A DNA stretch of 64,000 bases from Stagnimonas sp965279705 (GTDB taxonomy: Bacteria; Pseudomonadota; Gammaproteobacteria; Nevskiales; Nevskiaceae): contig OZ257257.1 of assembly GCA_965279705.1 (NCBI GenBank), forward strand, positions 2,790,001-2,854,000. The letters are read 5' to 3'. The notes under the pieces were generated by a model, which ran no database searches, was not told the origin of the DNA, and saw only the letters and a list, made by a program, of their open reading frames with translations. How positions within the stretch are numbered: position 1 is the stretch's first letter; each line of letters begins with the position of its first letter. The translations under genes were made by a program, and so were the position numbers. Shown piece after piece: positions 43,440-52,344 of the stretch.

Positions 43440-44894
43440 ATGAAACTCTTCACCGCAACACTCGCCACCGAAACCAACACCGCCGCTGTGGTGCCGACCG
43501 GCCGCATCGATTTCGAGGCCTATGGCGTCTATCGCGGCGACGCGAGCAGCAAGGCCCCCGATGGCATCGGCGTGTTTCATGCTGAACTGCAAAGGCTCGC
43601 AGCAGCCGATGGAAACACCGTGGTGGAAAGCATCGCTGCCTTTGCCCAGCCATCCGGCCCAACGCTGCGCGTGCTGTACGAGGAGTACCGCGACTGCATC
43701 CTCGATGACCTGAAAGCTGCACTGCCGGTGGATGCCGTGCAGCTGACCCTGCATGGCGCGATGGTCGCGCAGGGCTACGACGACTGTGAGGGCGATTTGA
43801 TTGAGCGCGTGCGTGCCATCGTTGGCCCCACCGTGCCGATCGGCGTGGAACTTGATCTGCATTGCCACACCACCGCGCGCATGCAACAGCACGCCGACAT
43901 CATCATTGCCTACAAGGAATATCCCCACACCGACAGCATCGACCGCCTGCGCGAGCTGTATGCGCTGCTGGTGCAGCAGGTCACTGGCAGCATCAAGCCG
44001 ACGACCGCGATGGTCGACTGCAAGATGATCGGTATCTGGCACACCACGCGCGAGCCGATGATGTCGTTCGTCAAGCGCATGCAGTCGGTGGAAGCCGAGG
44101 ATGGCGTGCTATCGGTATCGCTCGGTCATGGCTTCCCCTGGGGCGATGTGCCGGAATGCGGCGCGAAGCTGTGGGTAGTGACCGACGGCGATCTACACAA
44201 GGCGGAAGCGCTGGCACAACAGCTGGCGCTGGAGTTTCGTGCGCTGCGTTTCGAGACCTACGACCCACCCTTGTCGGTTGCTGCCGCACTCACCGAAGCC
44301 AGCGCCGCGCAAGGCCCGGTGGTGCTCGCAGACATTGGCGACAACGCCGGCGGCGGCGCGATGAGCGACAGCACCTTCGTGTTGCAGGCCATGCTCGATG
44401 CGGGTATCGGCAATGCGGTGATCGGCAGCTTCTGGGATGTGGGTGCGGTGGCGCTGTGCCAGAGCGCCGGGGTGGGTGCGGAGATCACGCTGCGCATCGG
44501 CGGCAAGTGCGGGCCGATGTCCGGCAACCCGGTGGATGTGCCGGTGACGGTACGCGCCATCGTCGATAACCACGGCCAGAGCGGGCTGGGCGCTTACCGC
44601 CCACTCGGCACGGGCGTGTGGGTGCGTACCACAGGCGGCATCGACATCGCGCTCAACACGCTGCGCTCGCAGGTGTTTTCGCGTGGGTGTTTCGAGGATC
44701 TCGGTATCACGCTCACCGACAAGCAGCTGATCGTGGTGAAGTCCACACAGCACTTCCATGCCGAGTTCGCGCCCATCGCGACCAAGGTGCTCTACATGGG
44801 CACACCGGGCTCGACCTCGCAGGCTTTTGCGGAGATGACTTTCACCAAGCGCGATAACCACTTCTGGCCGCGCGTGGAGAACCCCTGGTGCTGA
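43440..44894 (+). CDS. M81 family metallopeptidase (MlrC-like), copy 1
   Basis: A 484-aa cytosolic zinc peptidase of the M81 (microcystinase C) family. The residues I recall as essential in MlrC (E56, H150, D184, H186, H208) align at a constant offset of 45 with E11 in TLATETN, H105 in LHGAM, D139 and H141 in ELDLHCH, and H163 in KEYPHTD, so the metal site looks intact. MlrC cleaves the linear tetrapeptide Adda-D-Glu-Mdha-Ala, acting next to a D-residue. Family members without mlr context are uncharacterised. It sits between a D-aminopeptidase-like gene and an MFS carrier, and its paralog ends the same operon. Confidence 0.9.
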   Translation: MKLFTATLATETNTAAVVPTGRIDFEAYGVYRGDASSKAPDGIGVFHAELQRLAAADGNTVVESIAAFAQPSGPTLRVLYEEYRDCILDDLKAALPVDAVQLTLHGAMVAQGYDDCEGDLIERVRAIVGPTVPIGVELDLHCHTTARMQQHADIIIAYKEYPHTDSIDRLRELYALLVQQVTGSIKPTTAMVDCKMIGIWHTTREPMMSFVKRMQSVEAEDGVLSVSLGHGFPWGDVPECGAKLWVVTDGDLHKAEALAQQLALEFRALRFETYDPPLSVAAALTEASAAQGPVVLADIGDNAGGGAMSDSTFVLQAMLDAGIGNAVIGSFWDVGAVALCQSAGVGAEITLRIGGKCGPMSGNPVDVPVTVRAIVDNHGQSGLGAYRPLGTGVWVRTTGGIDIALNTLRSQVFSRGCFEDLGITLTDKQLIVVKSTQHFHAEFAPIATKVLYMGTPGSTSQAFAEMTFTKRDNHFWPRVENPWC

Positions 44895-44925
44895 TCGCCA
44901 CGCGGGTGCTGTTGGAGAGAGGTCT

Positions 44926-46302
44926 GTGAGCACGACCAACACGGCCACACCGACCATCAGCCGCAGCCTGCTGCTGCTGTTCGCGCTGCCCGGCATCTTG
45001 CAGTCCTTCATGCACGCACCGGCGGGTTCCATCCTGCAGGGCATCTATGCCAAGGAATCCGGCATTGCACTGATGGCGCTCGGCACCGCGGTGCTGGTGG
45101 TGCGCGTGTTCGACATCTTCAGTGACCTGCTCATCGGCTATCTCTCCGACTACACCGCGCGCCGCGGCATCAGCCGCAAGTACTGGATGGCGGTGGGCAC
45201 CGTCGTCACCGTGCTGGCGCTGTGGTTCCTGTTCCGGCCACCGGCGCAGGTCACAGTGCTGTATTACGCCTTCTGGTTTCTGATGGCGAACATCGGCTGG
45301 TCGCTGGTGGAGATTCCGTACAAGTCGTGGAGTCTTGAGTTCTCGCCAGAGCCCGAGCAGCGCACGCGCATCGTCACCTGGATTGCGGTCGCGAGCCTCA
45401 TCGGCGGCCTGCTGTTTTATGTCGTAGCACCCGCCGGCAAGGCTCTGGGTTTACTCGATACGGCCGAGTTGAATATGAAGCTCTTGGGCCTGGTTGCCAT
45501 CGTCATCGTGCTGCTGTTGCCCGCGCTGAATTTCATCACCCTGTGGCGCGTGCCCGACACCCGCGTGCCAGGTGTGCAAGAACCCGCGAGCGAGATCCCG
45601 AAAGAGAGCTTCGCCCTGCTGTGGAAATCCGTCATCGGCAACGCACCCCTGATACGCCTGATCGCCTGCTTCTCGCTGACCAACTTCATGACCGGCATGT
45701 CGCAGGGCGTGTCGCTGCTCTACCTCACCAACTACCTGCTGCTGTCCAGTTCGGTCAACACCGTGTTCGCGATGGTGCTGCCAGTGAGCATGCTCGGCAT
45801 TCCATTCTGGGGCTGGGTGATGGGCAAGTATTCGCGCCAGCATGTGTGGGCGGTGGCGATGATGTTGTCTGGCCTGTTCTACGGCAGCATGGGCCTGCTG
45901 CCGCCGAGCCCCAGCCTGTTGCTGCTCGCCGCACTCTTCGGTGCTGCCATGTTTTGCGCGCTCTCAGTGGTGGTCGCCGTGCCGGTGATCATGGGCGACA
46001 TCATCGACTACGGCCGCGAGAAGTTTGGTGTGGAACGCGCGGGCCTCTACATGTCGTTCCAGGGTCAGGTCATCAAGGGCGTGAGTGCCGTCGCCGCTGG
46101 TGCGGGCCTGATCTTTCTGGGCTGGATGGGCTTCGACGCCACCAAAACCGGTGCAGATATCACGCCGCAGGCGGTGTCGGCTTTGAAGTGGGTGGTGGCC
46201 TGGCTGCCGGGCCTGGGCTTGTCGCTGACCGGCGTGGCGATCTGGATGTTCCCCATCAGCAGCCCACAAAAATTGAGCGCGCCCAAAAGCGCCGAAGCCT
46301 GA
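44926..46302 (+). CDS. MFS transporter of the GPH/MelB-like type
   Basis: A 458-aa membrane carrier with about 12 hydrophobic segments, starting at GTG downstream of GGAGAGAGG. DIFSDLLIGYLSDYTARR between TM2 and TM3 matches the MelB-type (glycoside-pentoside-hexuronide) MFS pattern, and NIGWSLVEIPYKSWSLE the P-Y-x-S-(W/L)-x-x-E pattern of that group. GPH carriers are known mainly for cation-coupled sugar uptake, but many relatives sit in peptide or aromatic catabolic clusters. Here it probably moves the peptide or its fragments across the inner membrane after TonB-dependent uptake. The analogous mlr cluster also encodes a carrier (MlrD), of a different MFS subgroup. Confidence 0.85.
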   Translation: MSTTNTATPTISRSLLLLFALPGILQSFMHAPAGSILQGIYAKESGIALMALGTAVLVVRVFDIFSDLLIGYLSDYTARRGISRKYWMAVGTVVTVLALWFLFRPPAQVTVLYYAFWFLMANIGWSLVEIPYKSWSLEFSPEPEQRTRIVTWIAVASLIGGLLFYVVAPAGKALGLLDTAELNMKLLGLVAIVIVLLLPALNFITLWRVPDTRVPGVQEPASEIPKESFALLWKSVIGNAPLIRLIACFSLTNFMTGMSQGVSLLYLTNYLLLSSSVNTVFAMVLPVSMLGIPFWGWVMGKYSRQHVWAVAMMLSGLFYGSMGLLPPSPSLLLLAALFGAAMFCALSVVVAVPVIMGDIIDYGREKFGVERAGLYMSFQGQVIKGVSAVAAGAGLIFLGWMGFDATKTGADITPQAVSALKWVVAWLPGLGLSLTGVAIWMFPISSPQKLSAPKSAEA

Positions 46303-46307
46303 ACCTC

Positions 46308-47432
46308 ATGCAAACCTATGACTACGCCGTCATCGGCGCCGGTATTGTTGGCGCCTCCTTCGCCGCGCGCATGGCACCCAAGGCCAGCGTCCTGCTGCTG
46401 GAGGCCGAACCGCATCCCGGCTATCACAGCACCGGCCGCTCGGCCGCGCTCTACACCTGCCTGTATGGCAACGAACTGGTGCGGGCGATCACGCGTGCGG
46501 GCCGTGAGTTTCTCGACGCACCACCGCCCGGCTTTGCAGAACACCCGCTACTGACGCCCCGCGGTCGGCTTTATGTCGGCGGCGAAAATCTGCGCGACAC
46601 CCTTGAGGACATCGGCACCTGGCCCCACACGCGCAAGATGACTTCCGCCGAGGCCTGCGCCTGGGTGCCGGTGCTGCGTCCCGAAGCGGCGGCGTACGCC
46701 GTGCTCGATACCAGCGCCCACGACATCGATGTGAATGCGCTGCATCTCGGTTTTCTGCGCATGGCAAAAGCGGCGGGTGCGGTGCTGGCCTGCAATGCCG
46801 GCGTGCAGGCGCTAGAGCGCACCGAGGGCGGCTGGCGCATCGTCACCGCCAACGGCGAGTTCCGCGCGCGCGTGCTGGTGAATGCCGCCGGGGCCTGGGC
46901 CGATACGCTCGCTACGCTTGCGGGCATTGCGCCACTGGGCATCACGCCGCTGCGCCGCACCGCCATGCTGATCGACAGCCCCGATGCCACCGGCAGCGCC
47001 GGCTGGCCCGCCGTGATTGCGGCCGACGCCTCGTACTACTTCAAGCCCGACGCCGGTCTGATTCTCGCCTCGCCCTGCGACGAAACGCCCAGCGAGCCCT
47101 GCGATGCGCAGCCGGAAGAACTCGACATCGCCATCGGCGTCGACCGCATCGAAACCGCGACCACGCTCAACATCCGCCGCGTCACCCGCAGCTGGGCCGG
47201 GCTACGTACCTTCGCACCCGACCGCTCGCCGGTGGTTGGCTATGACCCGAGCTGCGAAGACTTCTTCTGGCTCGCGGGCCTCGGCGGCTATGGCGTGAAG
47301 ACCTCGCCTGCGCTGTCGGTGTTCGCCACGAATCTGGCACTGCGTCAGTCGCCAATCGAGAGCTTCGAGACGGCCGGCATCACCGCCGCAGCAATGGCAC
47401 CGAACCGTCTGCTCGACCGGACCCCCGCATGA
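46308..47432 (+). CDS. FAD-dependent oxidoreductase, DAO family, copy 2
   Basis: A 374-aa DAO-family enzyme with GAGIVG near residue 10, GYHSTGRSAAL and a C-terminal GLGGYGVKTSPALSVFA. It is a full-length paralog of the DAO gene at the island's left end. Expected chemistry is oxidation of a D-amino acid, or similar amine, to an imine and then a 2-oxo acid; hydrogen peroxide forms if oxygen is the acceptor. The gene starts 5 nt after the MFS gene and overlaps the second M81 gene by ATGA, so peptidase and oxidase are made together. Substrate specificity is not readable from sequence. Confidence 0.87.
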   Translation: MQTYDYAVIGAGIVGASFAARMAPKASVLLLEAEPHPGYHSTGRSAALYTCLYGNELVRAITRAGREFLDAPPPGFAEHPLLTPRGRLYVGGENLRDTLEDIGTWPHTRKMTSAEACAWVPVLRPEAAAYAVLDTSAHDIDVNALHLGFLRMAKAAGAVLACNAGVQALERTEGGWRIVTANGEFRARVLVNAAGAWADTLATLAGIAPLGITPLRRTAMLIDSPDATGSAGWPAVIAADASYYFKPDAGLILASPCDETPSEPCDAQPEELDIAIGVDRIETATTLNIRRVTRSWAGLRTFAPDRSPVVGYDPSCEDFFWLAGLGGYGVKTSPALSVFATNLALRQSPIESFETAGITAAAMAPNRLLDRTPA

Positions 47433-48889
47433 AAATCTTCGCCGCCACGCTGGCCACCGAAACCAATACCTTTACCGCCGTGCCGACGGGCCAGGTCGAC
47501 TTCGACCTGCACGGCTCCTATCGCGGCGACGGCAGCCTCAAGTCCCCAACTGGCATCGGCGTGTTTCACGCCGAGCTGATCAAGCTGGCGGCGCAGGACG
47601 GCCACACGGTGGTGGAGAGCATCTGTGCCTTCTCGCAGCCCGCCGGCCGCACGCTGCGCCGCGTCTACGAGAACTACCGCGAGCAACTGCTCGAAGACCT
47701 GCGCGCCGCGCTGCCGGTGGATGCGGTGCAGCTCTATCTACATGGCGCGATGGTGGCCGAGGGTTACGACGACTGCGAAGGGGACATCATCCACGAAGTG
47801 CGCAAGCTCGTCGGCCCGACCGTGCCCATCGGTGTGGAGCTGGACCTGCATTGCCACTACACCGCGCTGATGCACGACAGCACCGACATCACCATTTGCT
47901 ACAAGGAATATCCCCATACCGACGGCCTCGATCGCCTGCGCGAGCTGTATGCGCTGACCCTGCAACAAACGGCGGGCAAGATCAGGCCCACGACTGCCGT
48001 GCACGACTGCCGCATGATCGGCATGTGGAACACCACGGTGGAGCCGATGCAGTCTTTCGTCAGCCGCATGCAGTCCTATGAGGGCAAGGATGGCGTGCTG
48101 TCGGTCAACCTTGGCCACGGCTTTCCGCTCGGCGACGTCGCCGAGACCGGCGCCATGCTCTGGGTGGTGACTGACAACGATCTCCCGAAAGCGGAAGCGC
48201 TTGCCAAGCAGCTCGGCGAGGAGTTCTGGGCAATGCGGCACGAGGCCCTGAAGCCGCCCACACCTCTGCTAGAAGCCATCGCCAGAATCAAGGCGCGCAA
48301 GGATGGCCTCATCGTCATGGCCGACGTCGCCGACAACCCTGGCGGCGGCGCGATGGGCGACAGCAACTTCGTGCTGCAAGCCCTACTCGACGCCGGTATC
48401 GGCAACTTCGCCATCGGCTGCTATTGGGATCTGGGTGCGGTCGCGCTGTGCCAGAGCGCCGGCGTCGGTGCCACGCTCGATCTGCGCATCGGCGGCAAGT
48501 GCGGCCCCATGTCCGGGACGCCCATCGACCTCAAGGTGACCGTGCGCGCCATTGTCGAAAAGCACACCCAGTTCGGTTTGAATGCTCACTTCCCACTCGG
48601 CGTCGGCGTCTGGGTGCAGGCCGAAAACGGCATCGACATCGTACTCGTCAGCCAGCGCGGTCAGGTACTCGCGCCCGAGGCGTTCGAGGGCCTGGGCATC
48701 AAGCTCAGCGACAAGAAACTGGTGGTGGTGAAATCCGCGCAGCACTTCAACGCGACCTTCGGCCCCATCGCTACTGAGGTGATCTACGCCGACGCGCCGG
48801 GCTCGACGGCGAAGGATTTCAAGAACATTCCCTACAAGACCCGCAGCCTCAATTACTGGCCACGGGTGGAGAATCCTTGGTCTGTATAA
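47429..48889 (+). CDS. M81 family metallopeptidase (MlrC-like), copy 2
   Basis: A 486-aa second M81 peptidase, closely similar to the first over its full length. All inferred metal and catalytic residues occur at identical numbers (E11, H105, D139, H141, H163). The start is in the ATGA overlap with the DAO gene. Two intact paralogs in one operon suggest different peptide specificities rather than redundancy. A weak inverted repeat (CTTGGTC...GACCAAG) spans its stop codon and could slow or end transcription before the convergent higBA module. Confidence 0.9.
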   Translation: MKIFAATLATETNTFTAVPTGQVDFDLHGSYRGDGSLKSPTGIGVFHAELIKLAAQDGHTVVESICAFSQPAGRTLRRVYENYREQLLEDLRAALPVDAVQLYLHGAMVAEGYDDCEGDIIHEVRKLVGPTVPIGVELDLHCHYTALMHDSTDITICYKEYPHTDGLDRLRELYALTLQQTAGKIRPTTAVHDCRMIGMWNTTVEPMQSFVSRMQSYEGKDGVLSVNLGHGFPLGDVAETGAMLWVVTDNDLPKAEALAKQLGEEFWAMRHEALKPPTPLLEAIARIKARKDGLIVMADVADNPGGGAMGDSNFVLQALLDAGIGNFAIGCYWDLGAVALCQSAGVGATLDLRIGGKCGPMSGTPIDLKVTVRAIVEKHTQFGLNAHFPLGVGVWVQAENGIDIVLVSQRGQVLAPEAFEGLGIKLSDKKLVVVKSAQHFNATFGPIATEVIYADAPGSTAKDFKNIPYKTRSLNYWPRVENPWSV

Positions 48890-48904
48890 CCGTTTGGGAC
48901 CAAG
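48876..48904. terminator. weak stem-loop at the end of the M81 operon
   Basis: CTTGGTC at 48876-48882 pairs with GACCAAG at 48898-48904 around a 15-nt loop spanning the stop codon of the second M81 gene. No T-run follows, so it is at best a weak terminator or a 3'-end stabilising hairpin between two convergent units. Confidence 0.3.
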
Positions 48905-48908
48905 CCTC

Positions 48909-49277
48909 TTAAGCCAAAGGGCCGGACTGCCTGAGCAAGCTCTCCGCCGGGATGCCCAAGCCCACATGCAACTTGTGGATCATGGCGAGTGTCAGCCCCC
49001 GCTTGCGGCTCAGCACTTCGTAGACGCGGTTGCTACGGCCAATCAACGGCTCCAGATCTTTCACCGTGAGGCCTTGCTGCTCCATGCGGAACTTGATCAC
49101 CTCGACTGCATCGGGCAACTGCATGGGGAAGTGCTGACGTTCATAGGCCTCGATCAGCGTCACCAAAACATCCAGCCGGTCGCCGTCTGGGGTATTGGCC
49201 TTAGCAGTCATCAAGCCTTCAACCGTCTTGAGGGCTGCCTTGTAATCCGCCTTGGTTTTGATGGGTTTGATGTCCAT
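48909..49277 (-). CDS. higA: HigA-type antitoxin
   Basis: A 122-aa DNA-binding antitoxin. The C-terminal half is an HTH (VIKFRMEQQGLTVKDLEPLIG, then VYEVLSRKRGLTLAMIHKLH) of the HigA/XRE type that pairs with HigB_toxin-family partners. The start chosen is the ATG beginning MDIKPIKTK, with AAGG just upstream; the frame extends further up but overlaps the toxin gene. It neutralises HigB and, with it, represses the operon, probably through the palindrome in front of higB. The toxin-first order is characteristic of higBA. Confidence 0.9.
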   Translation of the reverse strand: MDIKPIKTKADYKAALKTVEGLMTAKANTPDGDRLDVLVTLIEAYERQHFPMQLPDAVEVIKFRMEQQGLTVKDLEPLIGRSNRVYEVLSRKRGLTLAMIHKLHVGLGIPAESLLRQSGPLA

Positions 49278-49300
49278 AGCCTTACTCTCCAGATGGTGTT

Positions 49301-49603
49301 TCAAATACTTTGCGCGTCGATGGCGTCGTACTGCTTGTGCGTGCCAATGAAGCGCACATACACGACCCGGTAGGGGTAGTTGATCCAAACCACGAGCCGG
49401 TATTTGTTACCGCCAATGTTGAACACCACACGTCCATCCTTGAGGATGCTGGCCGTGCCGAATTGGGTTTTAACCGCAGCGGGTGATGCCCAATCGGCCT
49501 TCAATACATCGCGATACCAAGCCAGTGCCGGTTCTTCGGCATCGCCATGGCGAAGGCTGTTGGCCCAAAACGCTTTCAGGGTAGACAGGGCGATCACTCT
49601 CAT
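49301..49603 (-). CDS. higB: HigB-type mRNA interferase toxin
   Basis: A 100-aa RelE-superfamily toxin of the HigB_toxin type. The sequence shows the family blocks WYRDVLKADWASPAAVKTQFG, VVFNIGGNKYRLVVWINYP and VRFIGTHKQYDAIDA; the last carries the conserved His and Tyr. These toxins cleave mRNA on the ribosome. It precedes its antitoxin by 23 nt and follows a promoter overlapped by a perfect palindrome. TA modules often mark accessory DNA, which fits the surrounding island. Confidence 0.92.
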   Translation of the reverse strand: MRVIALSTLKAFWANSLRHGDAEEPALAWYRDVLKADWASPAAVKTQFGTASILKDGRVVFNIGGNKYRLVVWINYPYRVVYVRFIGTHKQYDAIDAQSI

Positions 49604-49613
49604 CGGTCGAGAA

Positions 49614-49632
49614 TAGTCCCATTATGGGACTA
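49614..49632. promoter_or_regulatory. perfect 19-bp palindrome, candidate HigA operator
   Basis: TAGTCCCAT-T-ATGGGACTA is perfectly symmetric (9+1+9) and lies 11 nt upstream of the higB start. It covers the predicted -10, so antitoxin bound here would block RNA polymerase, the usual autoregulation of TA operons. Confidence 0.8.
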
Positions 49633-49648
49633 GATCAACCTCGGCCAA
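49621..49648 (-). promoter_or_regulatory. sigma70-type promoter of higBA
   Basis: On the minus strand TTGGCC (-35, 4/6) is followed by a 16-nt spacer and CATAAT (-10, 5/6). The -10 falls inside the 19-bp palindrome. The -35 abuts the stop codon of the upstream LuxR-type gene, so higBA has its own promoter in the intergenic space. Confidence 0.6.
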
Positions 49649-50923
49649 TCAGCTCAGCGCCCGAACCAGCTCCGTCCGCGAGCTGATATCCAGCTTGCGA
49701 TAGATGGAGTTCAGCTGAAACTCGATCGTGCGGCGCGAGCGGGAGAGATGCTCGGCGATCTTGTCGTTGCGCAGGCCTTTTGCGACCAGCTGTGCGACAC
49801 GGCGCTCGGTCGGGGTGAGGCGTTGCAGGGCGAGCAGGGCGGCTTGCGAAAGCTCTTGCGATTCTTCGCCCGCCACCGGCTCATCAAGAAAGGTCACCAC
49901 ATAGCTCGGGCTCATTTGTAGCAGGCCGGAGAGCTGCCAGTTGCGGTCGATCTTGATCGACAGGCCTTCCAGCGAGGGATGCGCAAGCCGCACTGAACTG
50001 GGGCGACCCGCGATGGCGGCCTCGGCATCAGCGGAGGCCGGCATGGCGTCATCGAACAACGCGCCGACGCGATCCGGCAGCAGAAAGTGCGCGTCGCCAC
50101 CCGCCGCACTGCGCAGGCCACGGTTCCAGCGGCCGCACTGTTTCTCGGCCTCGTTGTTGGCGAACAGCGATTCGCCGGCCGCGTTGACGAACATCAGCGT
50201 CAGCGGGACCTGCCGCAGAAAATGCTCATAGCTCTGGCGGCGGCTGCGGTCGCCTTCCACGGCACGCAGGCGGCGAAGGCTGGCTTCGATCATCGGGTGC
50301 AATTGCTCTAGGAAGGCATGCTCCTCGGGCGTGATGCTCGATTGATCCAGCGGTCGATGAATGCTCAGCACCGCCTCGGGGCGGGAGTCGTGCCAGAACG
50401 CGAGGTGGATGAACTCGTTCCACTCCGGGTCGGGCTCCTGGTCGAGTCGGCGGCGGTGGGCGTCGGGGTCTTCCGAGACGATCTGCGAGTAGGTGTAGAG
50501 CTTGATCTGCGGATGGCGCGCGAGATACGGGCCCGAGATGGTGAGGCTGGTGGCCGGCACGTAGTCGGCGTTCTTGGGGGCGACGACATGATGGCGCGCG
50601 TCGGTGGGCTCGTAGTTGACGATGTTGAACATGAGGCTGCACGAGCGGTGCGGCAACTTGCTGGCGATGAGCTTCAGGCAGGCCTTCCAGGTGCTCTCCA
50701 GATCAAGCGCGCTCTGCAGGTCGACCACCAGCGCCCGGTAGGGGTCGGCGGACGCGGCACGCTGCGGGGTGAGGGCACTCATGCGCTTGAGATTAGCAAG
50801 CTGCGGATCGCTCGGCCATTCGGTTTTGGTGCGCAGCTTCGGGGTGGCCACTTGCGCTTCGCGTGGCTTGCTGGCTGCGCGCCGAATCACTGCTTGCCTG
50901 CCTGCTGCGGGTTTGAGATTCAT
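49649..50923 (-). CDS. LuxR-type transcriptional regulator with N-terminal sensor region
   Basis: A 424-aa regulator. The last ~60 residues are a GerE/LuxR helix-turn-helix (LTPTERRVAQLVAKGLRNDKIAEHLSRS, followed by TIEFQLNSIYRKLDI). The N-terminal part has no receiver or acyl-homoserine-lactone domain. A PAS/GAF-like region is suggested by the middle section (LTLMFVNAAGESLFAN), consistent with small-ligand sensing. An internal Met about 47 codons in is another possible start. It is transcribed divergently from the amidohydrolase-ridA unit across a ~170-nt gap and sits in the middle of the peptidase island, so it probably controls these genes. The inducer is unknown. Confidence 0.82.
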   Translation of the reverse strand: MNLKPAAGRQAVIRRAASKPREAQVATPKLRTKTEWPSDPQLANLKRMSALTPQRAASADPYRALVVDLQSALDLESTWKACLKLIASKLPHRSCSLMFNIVNYEPTDARHHVVAPKNADYVPATSLTISGPYLARHPQIKLYTYSQIVSEDPDAHRRRLDQEPDPEWNEFIHLAFWHDSRPEAVLSIHRPLDQSSITPEEHAFLEQLHPMIEASLRRLRAVEGDRSRRQSYEHFLRQVPLTLMFVNAAGESLFANNEAEKQCGRWNRGLRSAAGGDAHFLLPDRVGALFDDAMPASADAEAAIAGRPSSVRLAHPSLEGLSIKIDRNWQLSGLLQMSPSYVVTFLDEPVAGEESQELSQAALLALQRLTPTERRVAQLVAKGLRNDKIAEHLSRSRRTIEFQLNSIYRKLDISSRTELVRALS

Positions 50924-51093
50924 GGTCTGGTCGCGGTCCGTGCGTTGCGCTGTGCTTGGCGACTACAACAGCCCGCGATGCGTCACAGCCACAGTGAAAC
51001 CACCTGAATGCAGGCGGCGCCCGCCGAAACCCTTTTGATCGCTAAACACGACCACTACGATGACGCCGTTATCGTGATGCGGAGTGTTGCCCG

Positions 51094-52323
51094 ATGAGCC
51101 AAATCCTTTTTGAGAACGCCACGCTGTTCAACGGCACGGCGCCCGAAACACCAGACGGCATGTTCGTGCTGGTCGAGGGCAATCGCATCAAGGAAGTGTC
51201 TGATCGGCCCATCAAGGCAGAGAGCGCCGACAAGATCGACTGCACCGGCAAGACACTGATGCCGGGCATGATCGACAACCATGTGCACATCTATGGTGAG
51301 TCGCTGAAGTTGGCACCGCCCGAGCCGCCGATCACCTATCGCGCGCAGTACGCACAGAAGTTTTTGAAGAACATCCTCTCCTGCGGCTTCACCAGCGTGC
51401 GCGATGTCGGTGGTGGCGATCACGGCATGGCGATGGCGCTGCGCGATGGTTTTCTCGATGGCCCGCGCTTCTTCTACGGCGGCGTGTTCATCACCCAGAC
51501 CGGCGGGCATGGCGACATGCGGCCGGCGCATCAGGGCACGGATTTTTGTGATTGCGGCTCGCTGCGCAACTCCTTCTCGGTGGTGGCCGATGGCGTGGTC
51601 GAGTGCATGAAAGCGGTGCGAGAGGAACTGCGCAAGGGTGCGCACCACATCAAGATCATGGGCTCGGGCGGTGTGGTGTCGACCACCGATCCGCTGGAGC
51701 GCAGCCAGTATTCGGATGCCGAGATCAGCGTGATGGTCGAGGAGTGCCGCCGGCATGGTTCCTACGTGGCGGCCCACTGCCATCCGGCCGAAGCCATCCG
51801 CCGCTGCGCCACGTTGGGCGTGCGCACCATCGAGCACGGCACGCTGATCGACGAGCCCACCGCGAAGATCGTTGCCGAACTGGGTGCCTACGTGGTGCCG
51901 ACGATGGCGACCATCTTCGCGCTCAAGGATATTGGCCGCGAACTGGGCCTCAACGAAGAGTCGTATCAGAAGCTCTTGATGGTCGCCGAACGCGCCATCG
52001 AGGGGCTGGCGGTGATGAAGAAGGTGGGCGTGAAGATGGGCTTCGGCACCGATCTCATGGGCCAGACTCACACGCGGCAGGGCACCGAGTTCAGCCTGCG
52101 TCGCCAGGTGCTGGAGCCGTTCGACATCCTGCATTCCGCCACTGCGATCAATGCCGAAATCCTCAACATGCAGGGCCAGCTCGGCGTGGTTGCCCCCGGC
52201 GCGCTGGCTGATCTGCTGGTGGTGGAGGGCAATCCGCTGCAGGACATTGAACTGCTCGCCGCCAATGGAGCGCATCTGTCCGTGATCATGAACAACGGCC
52301 GCTTCAGCAAGCGCGCCCTCTAA
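51094..52323 (+). CDS. metal-dependent amidohydrolase (prolidase / imidazolonepropionase-like)
   Basis: A 409-aa amidohydrolase-superfamily enzyme. Ligands visible: H63 and H65 in GMIDNHVHIYG, a probable bridging carboxylated Lys in HHIKIMGSGG, His residues in VAAHCHP and TIEHGTL, and Asp in GFGTDLMG. The closest pattern is the group that includes cytosolic Xaa-Pro dipeptidases and N-acyl amino acid hydrolases with imidazolonepropionase-like folds. A dipeptide or N-acyl-amino-acid substrate fits the neighbours. The 170 nt upstream contain the divergent promoter region and no other gene that I can see. RidA follows 21 nt downstream. Confidence 0.86.
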   Translation: MSQILFENATLFNGTAPETPDGMFVLVEGNRIKEVSDRPIKAESADKIDCTGKTLMPGMIDNHVHIYGESLKLAPPEPPITYRAQYAQKFLKNILSCGFTSVRDVGGGDHGMAMALRDGFLDGPRFFYGGVFITQTGGHGDMRPAHQGTDFCDCGSLRNSFSVVADGVVECMKAVREELRKGAHHIKIMGSGGVVSTTDPLERSQYSDAEISVMVEECRRHGSYVAAHCHPAEAIRRCATLGVRTIEHGTLIDEPTAKIVAELGAYVVPTMATIFALKDIGRELGLNEESYQKLLMVAERAIEGLAVMKKVGVKMGFGTDLMGQTHTRQGTEFSLRRQVLEPFDILHSATAINAEILNMQGQLGVVAPGALADLLVVEGNPLQDIELLAANGAHLSVIMNNGRFSKRAL

Positions 52324-52344
52324 CCCAACACATAGGAGCTTTCC

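Noticed and set aside
41820..48889. A true mlr microcystin-degradation cluster
   Set aside because: MlrA, needed for ring opening, is absent and the carrier is of the GPH type. Only a functional analogy is claimed.
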